A DNA stretch of 64,000 nucleotides, taken from the NCBI RefSeq assembly GCF_046297895.1, contig NZ_JBKBHC010000012.1, positions 10,417 through 74,416 on the forward strand, given 5' to 3'. The translations under genes and the position numbers were made by a program. This DNA comes from Ferrovibrio sp046297895 (GTDB lineage Bacteria; Pseudomonadota; Alphaproteobacteria; Ferrovibrionales; Ferrovibrionaceae). Below the pieces are notes generated by a model. The model saw only the letters and a list, made by a program, of their open reading frames with translations. It was not told the origin of the DNA and ran no database searches. Numbering within the stretch: the stretch's first letter is position 1; the number at the start of each line of letters is the position of its first letter. Below, piece by piece: positions 1 to 10,678 of this stretch.

Positions 1-1486
1 GATTCTGCGCGAGGAAATCCTCCAGGTCTTTCGGGTTTCCTGCCGAGATCCAGCGCGCCGTCTCGAACGGCGCATTCTCGAACCCGACCTCCAGGCTGTA
101 TTCCTCGGCCAGGCGGGCAGCCAGCACGTCGAGCTGCAGCGGACCGACCAGGCCCACGATCCAGTCGGCGCCGATGCGCGGGCGGAACACCTGGGTCACG
201 CCTTCCTCGGCCAGATCCTCCAGCGCGCGCTGCAGATGCTTGGCCTTCATCGGGTCTGACAGGCGCACGCGGCGCAGGATTTCCGGCGCGAAGTTGGGAA
301 TGCCGGTGAAGCGCAGGTCCTCGCCCTCGGTCAGCGTATCGCCTACCCGCAGCACGCCGTGATTGGGGATGCCGATGATGTCGCCCGGCCAGGCCTCGTC
401 GGCCAGCGAACGGTCCTGGGCGAAGAACAGGGTGGGATTGCTCACCGTGATCGGCTTGCCGGTGCTGATCTGCTTCAGCTTCATGCCGCGCTTGAAATGG
501 CCCGAGCATAGCCGCAGGAAGGCGACGCGGTCGCGGTGGTTCTTGTCCATATTGGCCTGGACCTTGAACACAAAGCCGGTCACGGCCTTCTCGGTCGGCT
601 CGATCACGCGCTTGTTGGATGGCTGCGGGCGCGGCGGCGGCGCGAATTCACCCAGGCCCTTCAGCAGTTCGTCGACGCCGAAATTCTTCAGGGCTGAGCC
701 AAAATACACCGGCGTCATGTGGCCCTGGCGATAGGCTTCCAGGTCGAAGGCCGGGCAGGCGGCCTCGATCAGGCCGATATCCTCCTCCAGCTTGGCGATC
801 TGCGTCTCGCTCAGCAGTTCGCGGGCGCGCGGATCGTCCAGGCCCTTCTCCAGGATGATCACCTCCGGCTCCAGATTCTTGTTTTCCTTGCCGGTCAGCA
901 GCAGCCGCTTGTTGAACAGGTCGTAGCAGCCCTTGAAATCATAACCCATGCCGATCGGCCAGTTCGCCGGCACGCATTCCAGCGCCAGCGTCGAGGCCAC
1001 CTCGTCCAGCAGGGCGAAGGGGTCCTGGCTTTCGCGGTCGATCTTGTTGACGAAGGTGGTGATCGGTACGTCGCGCAGGCGGCAGACCTCGAACAGCTTG
1101 CGCGTCTGCGTCTCGATGCCCTTGGCGGCGTCCAGCACCATCACGGCGGAATCCACGGCGGTCAGCGTGCGGTAGGTGTCCTCGCTGAAATCCTCGTGGC
1201 CCGGCGTGTCGAGCAGGTTGAAGGTCCAGCCGCGGTATTCGAAATTCATCACCGAGGTAGAGACCGAGATGCCGCGCTGCTGCTCGATCTTCATGAAGTC
1301 CGAGCGGGCGCGCCGGTTCTCGCCGCGCGCCTTCACCGCGCCGGCCAGATGGATGGCGCCGCCGAACAGCAGCAGTTTTTCGGTCAGCGTGGTCTTGCCG
1401 GCGTCGGGATGGGCGATGATGGCGAAAGTGCGCCGGGCGCCGATGGGGTCGGCGCCCGGAGAAATGGCAACGGCAGGTTCGGACAT
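1..1486 (-). CDS. prfC: Peptide chain release factor 3 (3' end cut by window edge)
   Basis: Translational GTPase that removes RF1/RF2 from the ribosome after peptide release. About 495 residues are present, against roughly 525-530 for the family, so only the C-terminal end lies outside the window. The G1 loop reads AHPDAGKTT near residue 25, G3 is DTPGHEDF and G4 is NKID; the insert GENRRARSDFMKIEQQRGIS is typical of the RF3/EF-G group. The start is the ATG at 1486, giving MSEPAVAISPGADPIGARRT. It is transcribed leftwards, with the fad gene 55 bases upstream on the same strand. Identification is firm; only the missing end is uncertain. Confidence 0.96.
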   Translation of the reverse strand, partial: MSEPAVAISPGADPIGARRTFAIIAHPDAGKTTLTEKLLLFGGAIHLAGAVKARGENRRARSDFMKIEQQRGISVSTSVMNFEYRGWTFNLLDTPGHEDFSEDTYRTLTAVDSAVMVLDAAKGIETQTRKLFEVCRLRDVPITTFVNKIDRESQDPFALLDEVASTLALECVPANWPIGMGYDFKGCYDLFNKRLLLTGKENKNLEPEVIILEKGLDDPRARELLSETQIAKLEEDIGLIEAACPAFDLEAYRQGHMTPVYFGSALKNFGVDELLKGLGEFAPPPRPQPSNKRVIEPTEKAVTGFVFKVQANMDKNHRDRVAFLRLCSGHFKRGMKLKQISTGKPITVSNPTLFFAQDRSLADEAWPGDIIGIPNHGVLRVGDTLTEGEDLRFTGIPNFAPEILRRVRLSDPMKAKHLQRALEDLAEEGVTQVFRPRIGADWIVGLVGPLQLDVLAARLAEEYSLEVGFENAPFETARWISAGNPKDLEDFLAQN

Positions 1487-1541
1487 CGGACTATGCTTGA
1501 GCTACCTCTGAATACTGGCCCGGCGTCCTATATGGGCCTTC

Positions 1542-3647
<2,106 letters not shown>

Positions 3648-3753
3648 GTTTCTCTCCGGTGTCTTCTTAATTGTCGGACAATCGGTTATAGCCGAGCCGA
3701 TCAGGCCGGGCAAAAGCCTTGGCCTGCCGCAACGTCAGCGCTAAGTGTCTGTC

Positions 3754-4605
3754 ATGGCCGCCTTTTCGGATTACCGTGCGCATGAATGGGATAATCGCCG
3801 CCTCTGGCTGGCGGTGGCCCTGTCGCTGCTGCTGCATGGACTGGTCGTGCTGATGCTGCTGGTCGAGCCCTGGACCTGGCGGCTGCAGCCCGAACCGCCG
3901 CCGGTGCTGGCCGAATTCGTGCTGCCCCCTCCGCCAAAAGCCGAGCCGCCCAGGCCGGTGCCGCAGGCCGAGGCGCCGAAGCCGGAACCCGAACTTCCCC
4001 GCACGGAATTGCCGCCGCCCAGCGTGCCGCAATTGCAGCGCGCCCCGGTCGCCGAGGAATCCAGGGCGCCGCCGTCAGCCGGCGAGCGCGCCCGCCCGCG
4101 TCAGCAGCAGGCCGAGACCCCGAAGCCGCCGCCGCAGGTACAGCGTCCCGGCCCCGGCGCGGCGACCGCGCCGCAGCCGCGCCCGCCGCAGGCACAGAGT
4201 CAGGCCGGCAACCGCCAGCCCGGCGCCGGCAGCGCCGGCGGCCCGCCGGCGGAGGTGATGACCCAGTCGGAAAGCGATTTTTTCCTCAGCCAGATCGTGC
4301 AGGCCTGGGTGATCGATTTCGATGCACCGCAATTCGCCGATATCCGTATTGTCGGGCCATATCTGGTGCTGCCCAACGGCATGCTGGCGCCGCCATTTGG
4401 CAAGAACGACCCCTGGGACATGGATCGCATGGTGGATGGCTGGCCCAAGCTGCAGGCTGCGCGCGGCCCGCAGGCCGCGGCGTTCCGCACGGCGCTGGAA
4501 ACCTTTCTGCGCGCCATGCGCCTGGCCCAGCCTCTCGCCATGCCGCCCAATGCGCAGGGCTATCCGAAAATCCTCTATCTCGATTTCCGCATCGGCGATC
4601 TCTAG
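3754..4605 (+). CDS. TonB/TolA-like proline-rich membrane protein
   Basis: A 283-residue protein with a short cytoplasmic N-terminus, one membrane helix (about residues 18-37, rich in L and V), a long periplasmic Pro/Ala/Gln linker (about 45-170) and a folded C-terminal part of about 110 residues beginning ESDFFLSQIVQAWVIDF. This is the plan of TonB and TolA energy transducers, but I do not see a canonical TonB C-terminal motif, so the partner is unknown. I prefer the ATG at 3754 over a GTG three codons upstream; neither has a strong ribosome binding site. It is divergent from the fad gene and has no exbBD or tol genes beside it. Confidence 0.6.
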   Translation: MAAFSDYRAHEWDNRRLWLAVALSLLLHGLVVLMLLVEPWTWRLQPEPPPVLAEFVLPPPPKAEPPRPVPQAEAPKPEPELPRTELPPPSVPQLQRAPVAEESRAPPSAGERARPRQQQAETPKPPPQVQRPGPGAATAPQPRPPQAQSQAGNRQPGAGSAGGPPAEVMTQSESDFFLSQIVQAWVIDFDAPQFADIRIVGPYLVLPNGMLAPPFGKNDPWDMDRMVDGWPKLQAARGPQAAAFRTALETFLRAMRLAQPLAMPPNAQGYPKILYLDFRIGDL

Positions 4606-4625
4606 CGGACCGGCCTGCTGAGCGA

Positions 4626-5165
4626 TCAGACCTCGGCCATGGCTTTCAGGCTGGCCAGGCCGGCCTCGAAATCACGCCCCACCATCTTGTCCATGTCGAA
4701 AAACACCTGCATCACCTTGGCGATGTAAGGCGCAGGCCCCTGCATCGCCCAGGTCACGACGGTGGCATCCCCCTGCGGCACCAGCGTGTATTCGATGATG
4801 TTGTGGCATTCGAACGGCCGGGTCATATCGAGTGCCATGGTCACTTTGTTTGGCGACATTGATTCGGTGATGGTGAGGCGACCGCTGCCCACCTCCTTGT
4901 TGCCATCCCATTCATAATAGGCGCCCTTGCCGCTGCGCGGGCCGCCATGGCTGCGTTTCATCGCCGGGTCCTTTTCCTCGTAGGGCGACCAGTTCATGCT
5001 GACATGCAGGTCGTCGATCAGCGGGAATATCTTCTCCGCCGGCGCCTTGATGCTGGCCGAGCGCTGCACGCGGAAAACATCCGGCTTGGCTGCCGCCATG
5101 ACCAGGACGACGATGATGGCGACCGCGAGCAATCCCGCGCCGCCGAGGGCGATGGTCTTCAGCAT
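4626..5165 (-). CDS. SRPBCC (START-like) ligand-binding protein with N-terminal membrane anchor
   Basis: A 179-residue protein with a hydrophobic N-terminal segment (residues 8-25) followed by a polyketide-cyclase/START-like fold, seen in VQRSASIKAPAEKIFPLIDD and the later DMTRPFECHNIIEYTLVP. Such domains bind small hydrophobic ligands; the ligand here is unknown. It is the last gene of a leftward set MarR-VOC-SRPBCC (gaps about 23 and 33 bases), so it is probably controlled by the MarR-type regulator. Fold assignment is good; function is open. Confidence 0.85.
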   Translation of the reverse strand: MLKTIALGGAGLLAVAIIVVLVMAAAKPDVFRVQRSASIKAPAEKIFPLIDDLHVSMNWSPYEEKDPAMKRSHGGPRSGKGAYYEWDGNKEVGSGRLTITESMSPNKVTMALDMTRPFECHNIIEYTLVPQGDATVVTWAMQGPAPYIAKVMQVFFDMDKMVGRDFEAGLASLKAMAEV

Positions 5166-5188
5166 GATGCAATCCTCTCGCTACAGAT

Positions 5189-5620
5189 TTACTGGCAGTT
5201 GCCGACGCTGGGATCGGTCTTGAAGCAGTTCACCATCCAGGGCACGCCAAAGCGGTCGGTCGCCATGCCGAAACGCTCGGCCCAGAAGGTCTCTTCCATC
5301 GGCATCAGTACGCTGCCGCCTTCAGAGAGGGCCGCGAAGACGCGCTCGGCCTCGGCTGCCGTCGGCATGATGACATTCACCGAGAAGCCGGTCATCGGCT
5401 GATACATCTGCGGCGGCGTATCGCCGCCCATCAGGTCGCTGCCGTTCAGGGTCATGCAGGCATGGATGATCTTGTCCTGCCATTCCGGCGGCGTCTGCTC
5501 GGCGGCCGGCGTCTCGCGATGGGTCATCATCGCATTGATCTTGCCGTTGAAGGTCTTGGCATAGAAGGCAAAGGCCTCGGCGCAGTTGCCATTGAAACTC
5601 AAATAGGCATTGAAGCTCAC
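5189..5620 (-). CDS. VOC family protein (PhnB/glyoxalase-like)
   Basis: A 143-residue vicinal-oxygen-chelate protein. It begins MSFNAYLSFNGNCAEAFAFY, the usual opening of the PhnB/YjdN subfamily, and ends with AERFGMATDRFGVPWMVNC. Proteins of this group resemble glyoxalase and 3-demethylubiquinone methyltransferase folds, and many have no known substrate. It lies between marR and the SRPBCC gene on the same strand and is probably co-transcribed with them. Confidence 0.88.
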   Translation of the reverse strand: MSFNAYLSFNGNCAEAFAFYAKTFNGKINAMMTHRETPAAEQTPPEWQDKIIHACMTLNGSDLMGGDTPPQMYQPMTGFSVNVIMPTAAEAERVFAALSEGGSVLMPMEETFWAERFGMATDRFGVPWMVNCFKTDPSVGNCQ

Positions 5621-5653
5621 GACGCTCTCCGTTTTTTCGTCAGGGGTGGAAGG

Positions 5654-6094
5654 TCAGGACAGGGTGCGCAGATCGGTGCGCAGGCGCTCGGGGTCGTCCA
5701 GCAGCCGGTCGAGCTCGGCATGGGTGCGCTTCCATACCGGCAGGGCCTTGACCAGCAGTTTGCGCCCCTCCGGCGTCAGGGCCAGGCGGCGGGTGCGCTT
5801 GTCGTCGGGATCGGCGGAAACTTTCACCAGGCCCCGGCGTTCCAATGGCTTGAGGCAGGCGGTCAGCGTCGTGCGGTCCATCGCCAGCACGCTTGCCACC
5901 TGGCCCATATTGGCCGGCTGTGGCCGGTTGAGCGACATCAGCAGGGAGAACTGCCCGTTGGTGAGTCCCAGGGGGCGCAGCACCTCGTCGAACCGCCGCG
6001 CCAGGGCACGGGCTGCGCGCTGCGCATGCAGGCACAGGCAGGTATCGCGCACCATGATGGTGGTCTCGAAGGGCAGGATGTCGATCTTTGACAT
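5654..6094 (-). CDS. MarR-family transcriptional regulator
   Basis: A 146-residue winged-helix regulator. The DNA-binding region runs GQFSLLMSLNRPQPANMGQV, then LAMDRTTLTACLKPLERRGL, with the wing KVSADPDDKRTRRLALT. It heads the leftward MarR-VOC-SRPBCC set and is divergent from the DUF899-DUF1428 pair. A perfect 12-bp palindrome lies between the two directions (6106-6117). The -10 element for this gene ends only six bases before the ATG, so its mRNA appears to be leaderless. Two Cys residues near the N-terminus (CLCLHAQRAA) could be redox sensors, by analogy only. Confidence 0.92.
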   Translation of the reverse strand: MSKIDILPFETTIMVRDTCLCLHAQRAARALARRFDEVLRPLGLTNGQFSLLMSLNRPQPANMGQVASVLAMDRTTLTACLKPLERRGLVKVSADPDDKRTRRLALTPEGRKLLVKALPVWKRTHAELDRLLDDPERLRTDLRTLS

Positions 6095-6116
6095 GCGGCA
6101 ATTATGTTGATATCAA
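6088..6116 (+). promoter_or_regulatory. Promoter of the DUF899-DUF1428 pair
   Basis: A perfect -35 TTGACA (6088-6093) is followed after 17 bases by TATCAA (6111-6116). The predicted transcript starts near 6123, which gives a leader of about 38 bases carrying GGAGGAGG before the ATG at 6161. The -10 lies inside the palindrome at 6106-6117, so bound repressor would block it. Confidence 0.6.
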
Positions 6117-6128
6117 CGTATATGTCAA
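6101..6128 (-). promoter_or_regulatory. Promoter of marR, predicted leaderless mRNA
   Basis: On the minus strand, TTGACA (6128-6123) and CATAAT (6106-6101) are separated by 16 bases. The marR ATG starts at 6094, where transcription from this promoter would begin. The spacer contains the shared palindrome, so autoregulation is likely. Confidence 0.55.
6106..6117. promoter_or_regulatory. Candidate MarR operator
   Basis: Perfect palindrome GTTGATATCAAC, extending imperfectly to 6104-6119. It overlaps the -10 of the rightward promoter and the spacer of the leftward one. Such sites between divergent genes are typical of MarR autoregulation. Binding itself is inferred. Confidence 0.6.
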
Positions 6129-6160
6129 GCCGCGTTTCAGCAGCCCGGAGGAGGACCGCC

Positions 6161-6994
6161 ATGAATGTGATGCAGCCGCACCCGCAGGACGAAGCCCTGA
6201 CCGCCAGGCCTTCGGTGGTTTCCCGTGAAGAGTGGCTGAAAGCGCGCCTGAAGCTGCTGGAAAAGGAAAAGGCCTTCACCCGCCAGCGCGACGCCCTGAA
6301 CGCCGAACGCCGCCGCCTGCCGATGGTGCAGATCGACAAGGCGTATGAATTCGAAACGCCGCAGGGCCGCCGCAGCCTGCGCGAACTGTTCGAAGGCCGG
6401 CGCCAGCTCGTGATCTACCATTTCATGTTCAGCCCCGACGATCCGCCGCCGGGTCAGACGCATCCCTGGTCGGAAGGCTGCCCTGGCTGCTCGCATCTGG
6501 CCGACAACCTGCCGCATCTGTCGCATCTGCATGCGCGCGGCACCAGCTTCGCCATGGTCTCGCGCGCGCCGCTGTCCAAGATCATGCCGTTCAAGCGGCG
6601 CATGGGCTGGACCATGCCCTGGGTATCCAGCTTCGGCAGCGACTTCAACGCCGATTTTCATGTGACCATCGATCCGACCATGGCGGCGCCGGAATACAAT
6701 TATCGCGCCGTGCCGAAATCGCCCGGCGGCGAACTGTCCTTCTCCGGCGAATTGCCGGGCCTGAGCTGTTTCCTGCAGGACGATGGCCGCATCTACCACA
6801 CATACTCGGCCTACAGCCGCGGCCTCGACATGCTGCTGAATACCTATCACCTGCTCGACATGACGGCGCTGGGCCGCCAGGAGCCATGGGAGGATTCGCC
6901 CGCCGGCTGGCCGCAGACCAACGATTTCTGGCTGCGCCACCACGACAAATACGATGCCGCGCCGCAGCCGGCCGCCAGCTGCTGTCAAGATTAA
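6161..6994 (+). CDS. DUF899 thioredoxin-like protein
   Basis: A 277-residue member of the DUF899 family, which has a thioredoxin-like fold. It carries VSREEWLKARLKLLEKEKAF near the N-terminus, then YHFMFSPDD and the cysteine motif EGCPGCSHLAD where thioredoxins have their redox site. I use the ATG at 6161 with GGAGGAGG just upstream; an in-frame start at 6104 lies before the predicted transcription start. Reaction unknown; a thiol or peroxide role is plausible from the fold. It is followed 20 bases later by the DUF1428 gene. Confidence 0.88.
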   Translation: MNVMQPHPQDEALTARPSVVSREEWLKARLKLLEKEKAFTRQRDALNAERRRLPMVQIDKAYEFETPQGRRSLRELFEGRRQLVIYHFMFSPDDPPPGQTHPWSEGCPGCSHLADNLPHLSHLHARGTSFAMVSRAPLSKIMPFKRRMGWTMPWVSSFGSDFNADFHVTIDPTMAAPEYNYRAVPKSPGGELSFSGELPGLSCFLQDDGRIYHTYSAYSRGLDMLLNTYHLLDMTALGRQEPWEDSPAGWPQTNDFWLRHHDKYDAAPQPAASCCQD

Positions 6995-7014
6995 CCAGAG
7001 GAGGAGTGTCTAGG

Positions 7015-7377
7015 ATGAGTTATGTGGATGGTTTCCTGTTGCCGGTGCCAAAGAAGAACCTGGCGGCGTACAAGAAGATGGCGGCCATGGCCGGCAAGAT
7101 CTGGCGCGAGCATGGCGCGCTCGATTACCGTGAGAATGTCAGCGATGACGAGAGCGTGAAGTTCGGCATGCCCTTCGGCAAGACGATCAAGCTGAAGAAG
7201 GGCGAGGTCATCCTGTTTTCCTATATCGTCTTCAAATCGCGCGCCCATCGCGACAAGGTGAATGCCAAGGTGATGAAGGACCCGCGTCTGCACGCCATGT
7301 GCCCCGACCCGAAGAAGATGCCCTTCGACGTGAAGCGCATGGCCTATGGCGGGTTCAAGACCATCGTTTCGGCCTGA
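7015..7377 (+). CDS. DUF1428 (YbaA-like) protein
   Basis: A 120-residue protein of the DUF1428 family, recognised by MSYVDGFLLPVPKKNLAAYK at the start and DPRLHAMCPDPKKMPFDVKR near the end. The fold resembles dimeric ferredoxin-like proteins of the antibiotic-biosynthesis-monooxygenase group; function is unknown. The start has GAGGAGG about eight bases upstream. It is probably in one transcript with the DUF899 gene. Confidence 0.9.
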   Translation: MSYVDGFLLPVPKKNLAAYKKMAAMAGKIWREHGALDYRENVSDDESVKFGMPFGKTIKLKKGEVILFSYIVFKSRAHRDKVNAKVMKDPRLHAMCPDPKKMPFDVKRMAYGGFKTIVSA

Positions 7378-7398
7378 TCACGCCGCGCCGGGGCAGGC

Positions 7399-8631
7399 TC
7401 AAGCGCGCAGGCCCCGGCGCGCGATCACCATGCACAGAGCCCCCAGCAGGGTGACGAAAGCCATCAGCAGATAGCCGCCGGAATAGGACAGTCCGGCATG
7501 GTCGTGCAGCCAGGCAAAGGCCGAGGGGCCGACCACCACGCCGGCGAAGGTGATGCTGAGCGTGGCGCCCGTCGCCAGCCCGATGCTGCCGGCCGGCGCC
7601 TGGCGGGCGATCACCGCCATGAACACACCGTTCCAGCCGATGGCGCAGAAGCCGAACACGGCCACGACGGCCGCGATCAGTCCGATATGCCATTGCGCGT
7701 CGATCAGCGCCGTGCCGATGGCCGCGACTATGGCGATGCTGCCGTTAAGGATCAGCACCTTCGAGCCCGATTTCAGCCGGTCGGCCAGCCAGCCCCAGCC
7801 CAGACGGCCGGCGGCGCCCGCGGTCTGTGCCACCGCCATGAGGCTGCCGGCCAGCACGAGATCGAGGCCCACTTCGGTCACCAGATAGGTGACCAGCAGT
7901 CCGGTCAGGCTGAGCTGCACGGCGGAATAGGCAAAGGAACACAGTGCCAGCCAGCGCAGGATCGGATGCGTCCAGATCAGCGACAGGCCGGACAGCGGCG
8001 AAACGAACAGCGCGGCATCCCGCTGCCGGTCGGTATCCCAGTCCATGCGCGCCTTCTGCAGCGCGACGCTCAGGCCCAGCGCCAGCAGGGCGCAGAGGGC
8101 AAGGCCCGCCTGCCAGTGCAGCAGCAGGCTGACGGGTGGAATCAGCAGGCCGGCCAGTATGCCGCCAATGGGCACGCCGCATTGTTTGATCGAAAAGATC
8201 AGGTTCATATGCGTGCCGCTGCGGGTGCGCGAGAGCAGATGCGAGGCACCGGGATTGGTGCAGCCATAGCCCAGTCCGATCACCAATGCGCCCAGCGCCA
8301 GGGCCGGCAGGGTTCCCAATGCCGAGAGCAGGCAGCCGGCCATGGCCAGCCACAAGGCGATCTGGCTGGCCCGCGTGGCGCCCAGGCGGCGCACGAAGCC
8401 GCCGCCGATCAGTGAGGTGATCACCGCGCCGCCATAAACAAGACTCACCTGATAGCCCACCAGCGCCGGCCCGATGCCCAGATCCTCGGCCGCCTTCGGC
8501 GCCACGGCCGACAGCGCGAGCGCCGACAGCGTGGTGAGGGATTGCGTGGAGGTGGTCGCGGCCAGTACCGGCCAAACGGGGAGCGTGCCGGCCGGCAGGG
8601 GCGTTGGCGTAGTGCCGCCGGCGTCAGGCAT
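7399..8631 (-). CDS. MFS transporter
   Basis: A 410-residue major facilitator protein with about 12 hydrophobic segments and the loop 2-3 region GGGFVRRLGATRASQIALW. A second cytoplasmic loop reads GRLGWGWLADRLKSGSK. The substrate cannot be read from sequence. Its ATG directly abuts the stop of the upstream GST gene, so translation is probably coupled in a leftward set of ferredoxin reductase, GST and MFS transporter. Confidence 0.9.
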   Translation of the reverse strand: MPDAGGTTPTPLPAGTLPVWPVLAATTSTQSLTTLSALALSAVAPKAAEDLGIGPALVGYQVSLVYGGAVITSLIGGGFVRRLGATRASQIALWLAMAGCLLSALGTLPALALGALVIGLGYGCTNPGASHLLSRTRSGTHMNLIFSIKQCGVPIGGILAGLLIPPVSLLLHWQAGLALCALLALGLSVALQKARMDWDTDRQRDAALFVSPLSGLSLIWTHPILRWLALCSFAYSAVQLSLTGLLVTYLVTEVGLDLVLAGSLMAVAQTAGAAGRLGWGWLADRLKSGSKVLILNGSIAIVAAIGTALIDAQWHIGLIAAVVAVFGFCAIGWNGVFMAVIARQAPAGSIGLATGATLSITFAGVVVGPSAFAWLHDHAGLSYSGGYLLMAFVTLLGALCMVIARRGLRA

Positions 8632-9282
8632 TCACTGACCGGCCTGCAGCTTGCTCTGGTATTTCTTCAGTGCCTGCCGCATCTCATCCAGCACCGCGCT
8701 CACCGCCGGCTGCTGTTGGATCGCCTGCCAGTAGGCGGCCAGTCGCAGCCGTTTGGCCATCAGGTCGTCGCCTGCCACGGCCGACAGCATCCCGCCGGCA
8801 TAGAACAGCATCGGCGGCAGGGCGCAGTCTGCATGGGTGAAACGACCGGCGGCAGCGAAGCCGTCCTGCCCTACATGCAGGTCGAGGTATTTCAGGCCGC
8901 GCGCGATATCGGGGATGATCGCCTGCATGGCGGCGCGGTCATCGGGTGCGGTGAAAAGCTGGGTGAAGAAATCGCTTAAGGGCACGGCGAAATACAGATC
9001 CGCCAGCCGCACGATCAGCTCGCTGGCGACGCGGGCATCGGTATCGACGGGATAGAGCTTCGGGCCGGGCAGGGTGTCGTCCAGATAGTGGCAGATCACC
9101 TCTGATTCCGGCAGCACGCTGCCATCGTCGCGCACCAGCGCCGGCACCTTGCCCAGCGGCGTGATCTGGCGGAACTCGGCCGGCGCGGGCGGCGTCAGCA
9201 TCTCCATGGTCTGTCCCTTGGCGCGCAGCAGGATGCGCACGCGGGCGGCGAAGGGCGAAGCGGGGATATTATAGAGTTTCAT
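8632..9282 (-). CDS. Glutathione S-transferase family protein
   Basis: A 216-residue two-domain GST. The thioredoxin-like N-terminus reads MKLYNIPASPFAARVRILLR, with the glutathione-contact segments GKVPALV and LPESEVICHYLDD. The helical domain follows. It overlaps the upstream ferredoxin-reductase gene by four bases (ATGA) and abuts the MFS gene. Substrate unknown. Confidence 0.9.
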   Translation of the reverse strand: MKLYNIPASPFAARVRILLRAKGQTMEMLTPPAPAEFRQITPLGKVPALVRDDGSVLPESEVICHYLDDTLPGPKLYPVDTDARVASELIVRLADLYFAVPLSDFFTQLFTAPDDRAAMQAIIPDIARGLKYLDLHVGQDGFAAAGRFTHADCALPPMLFYAGGMLSAVAGDDLMAKRLRLAAYWQAIQQQPAVSAVLDEMRQALKKYQSKLQAGQ

Positions 9283-10556
9283 AGTACGAGCGCCGTGCGA
9301 TGGAGGTCGTCCCAGTCGGCCAGCTTGGTGCGCGGACTGCCGGGTCTTGCCCCGGCCGTCTCGGCCGCCTCGATGCGTTTCCAGCCGGCCCAGTCGATCA
9401 CGGCGGCCCCACGCGCGGCGATGCGCTTGTCGAGTTCCAGGCTGCCGGGCTTGGCGGGCGCGGCGTCATTGGCAAAATCTGCCAGCACCAGGTCGGCCAC
9501 GGCTTTCGCCTCGGCACGGTTGGTCGGGATGGTGCCGCTTGGGCCGCGCTTGGCCCAGCCGACCACATACAGGCCTGGTGCGATGCGGCCGGAGTCATTG
9601 GCCAGCAGGCCACGCGTATCGGCCTGCGGCAGATCGCCCTCGGTGGCGGTGCGATAGCCGATGGCGCTGATCGCGGCGCCGACATCCAGCGGCTTGTCGA
9701 TGCCCTTGATCTTCAGTTGCTCGACGCGGCCGCTGCCCAGCAGGGCCTCGGGCGCGGCATGGAACAGGAAATGCAGCCTGATCGGCTTGTCGTCGGTGCG
9801 GGCGGCGAATTCATGCAGCAGGCTCAGGTTCTTTTCCTTCACCTTCGCATCGTTCGGGTCCATGCCGGCCGGAAGCGCCTCGGGCAGGTCGGTCTTGTTC
9901 ACCACCGGGCGCAGGCGTTCCAGCCGGCCCAGCTCGGCCAGTTCGGCGCTGGTGAAGCTTGCCTCCACGGGGCCGCGGCGGCCCAGGATATACAGGTCGG
10001 TCAGCGGGGCTTTCGCGATGGCCTCGGCGGCATGGGCGGTCAGGTCGCTGCTCGCCATTTCGGCCGGGGTCTTGCCCAGCACACGCACGATATCGATGGC
10101 CACGTTGCCCATGCCGATCACGGCGGCGCCGGGGCGATCGAGCAGGGGATTGAGACTGCGAAAATCGGGGTGTCCGTTATACCAGCCGACGAAGGCCATC
10201 GAGCCATAGCGGCCCGGCAGGTCCTCGCCCGGGATACCCAGCGGCCGGTCGGCATGGGCGCCCAGCGCCAGGATCACGGCATCGTAATGGGCGGTCAGTT
10301 CGGCCAGCGGCAGGTCGCGCCCCACCGCGATATTGCCCAGGAATCGCAGGTTGGGATTGCCGAACAGCCGGTCGAACTGGCGGGTTACCGCCTTGGTCCC
10401 CTGGTGGTCGGGGGCGACGCCGAAACGCACCAGGCCATAAGGGGTGGGCAGCCGGTCGAAGACATCGATTTTCAGCTCGGGTTTCTGGCGCAGCAGGGCA
10501 TCGGCGCAGAAAAGGCCCGACGGTCCACTGCCAACAATGGCGATATGATGCAGCAC
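9279..10556 (-). CDS. FAD-dependent ferredoxin-NADP+ reductase (adrenodoxin-reductase type)
   Basis: A 425-residue flavoprotein of the adrenodoxin reductase/FprA type, which transfers electrons between NADPH and ferredoxin. The FAD motif is VGSGPSGLFCADAL at residues 8-21, followed by the family signature PTPYGLVRFGVAPDHQGTK. The second nucleotide-binding site reads GMGNVAIDIVRVL, and the C-terminal VVGWAKRGPSGTIPTNRAEA is a clear family hallmark. No ferredoxin gene is next to it. It heads the leftward reductase-GST-MFS set. Confidence 0.93.
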   Translation of the reverse strand: MLHHIAIVGSGPSGLFCADALLRQKPELKIDVFDRLPTPYGLVRFGVAPDHQGTKAVTRQFDRLFGNPNLRFLGNIAVGRDLPLAELTAHYDAVILALGAHADRPLGIPGEDLPGRYGSMAFVGWYNGHPDFRSLNPLLDRPGAAVIGMGNVAIDIVRVLGKTPAEMASSDLTAHAAEAIAKAPLTDLYILGRRGPVEASFTSAELAELGRLERLRPVVNKTDLPEALPAGMDPNDAKVKEKNLSLLHEFAARTDDKPIRLHFLFHAAPEALLGSGRVEQLKIKGIDKPLDVGAAISAIGYRTATEGDLPQADTRGLLANDSGRIAPGLYVVGWAKRGPSGTIPTNRAEAKAVADLVLADFANDAAPAKPGSLELDKRIAARGAAVIDWAGWKRIEAAETAGARPGSPRTKLADWDDLHRTALVL

Positions 10557-10678
10557 GGTTCGATTTCAGCTATGGTTGCCCAAATGTCGCCGCAACCTTA
10601 GTGCAGCCTGACCACGTTATGCAAATCCGGCCGCTATACTCCCGGTCCAGTTTTCCCGGCCTCGCCTGATCCCCAGCC

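Noticed and set aside
6104..6160. Upstream start for the DUF899 gene
   Set aside because: Lies inside the operator and before the predicted transcription start; the ATG at 6161 has a strong ribosome binding site.
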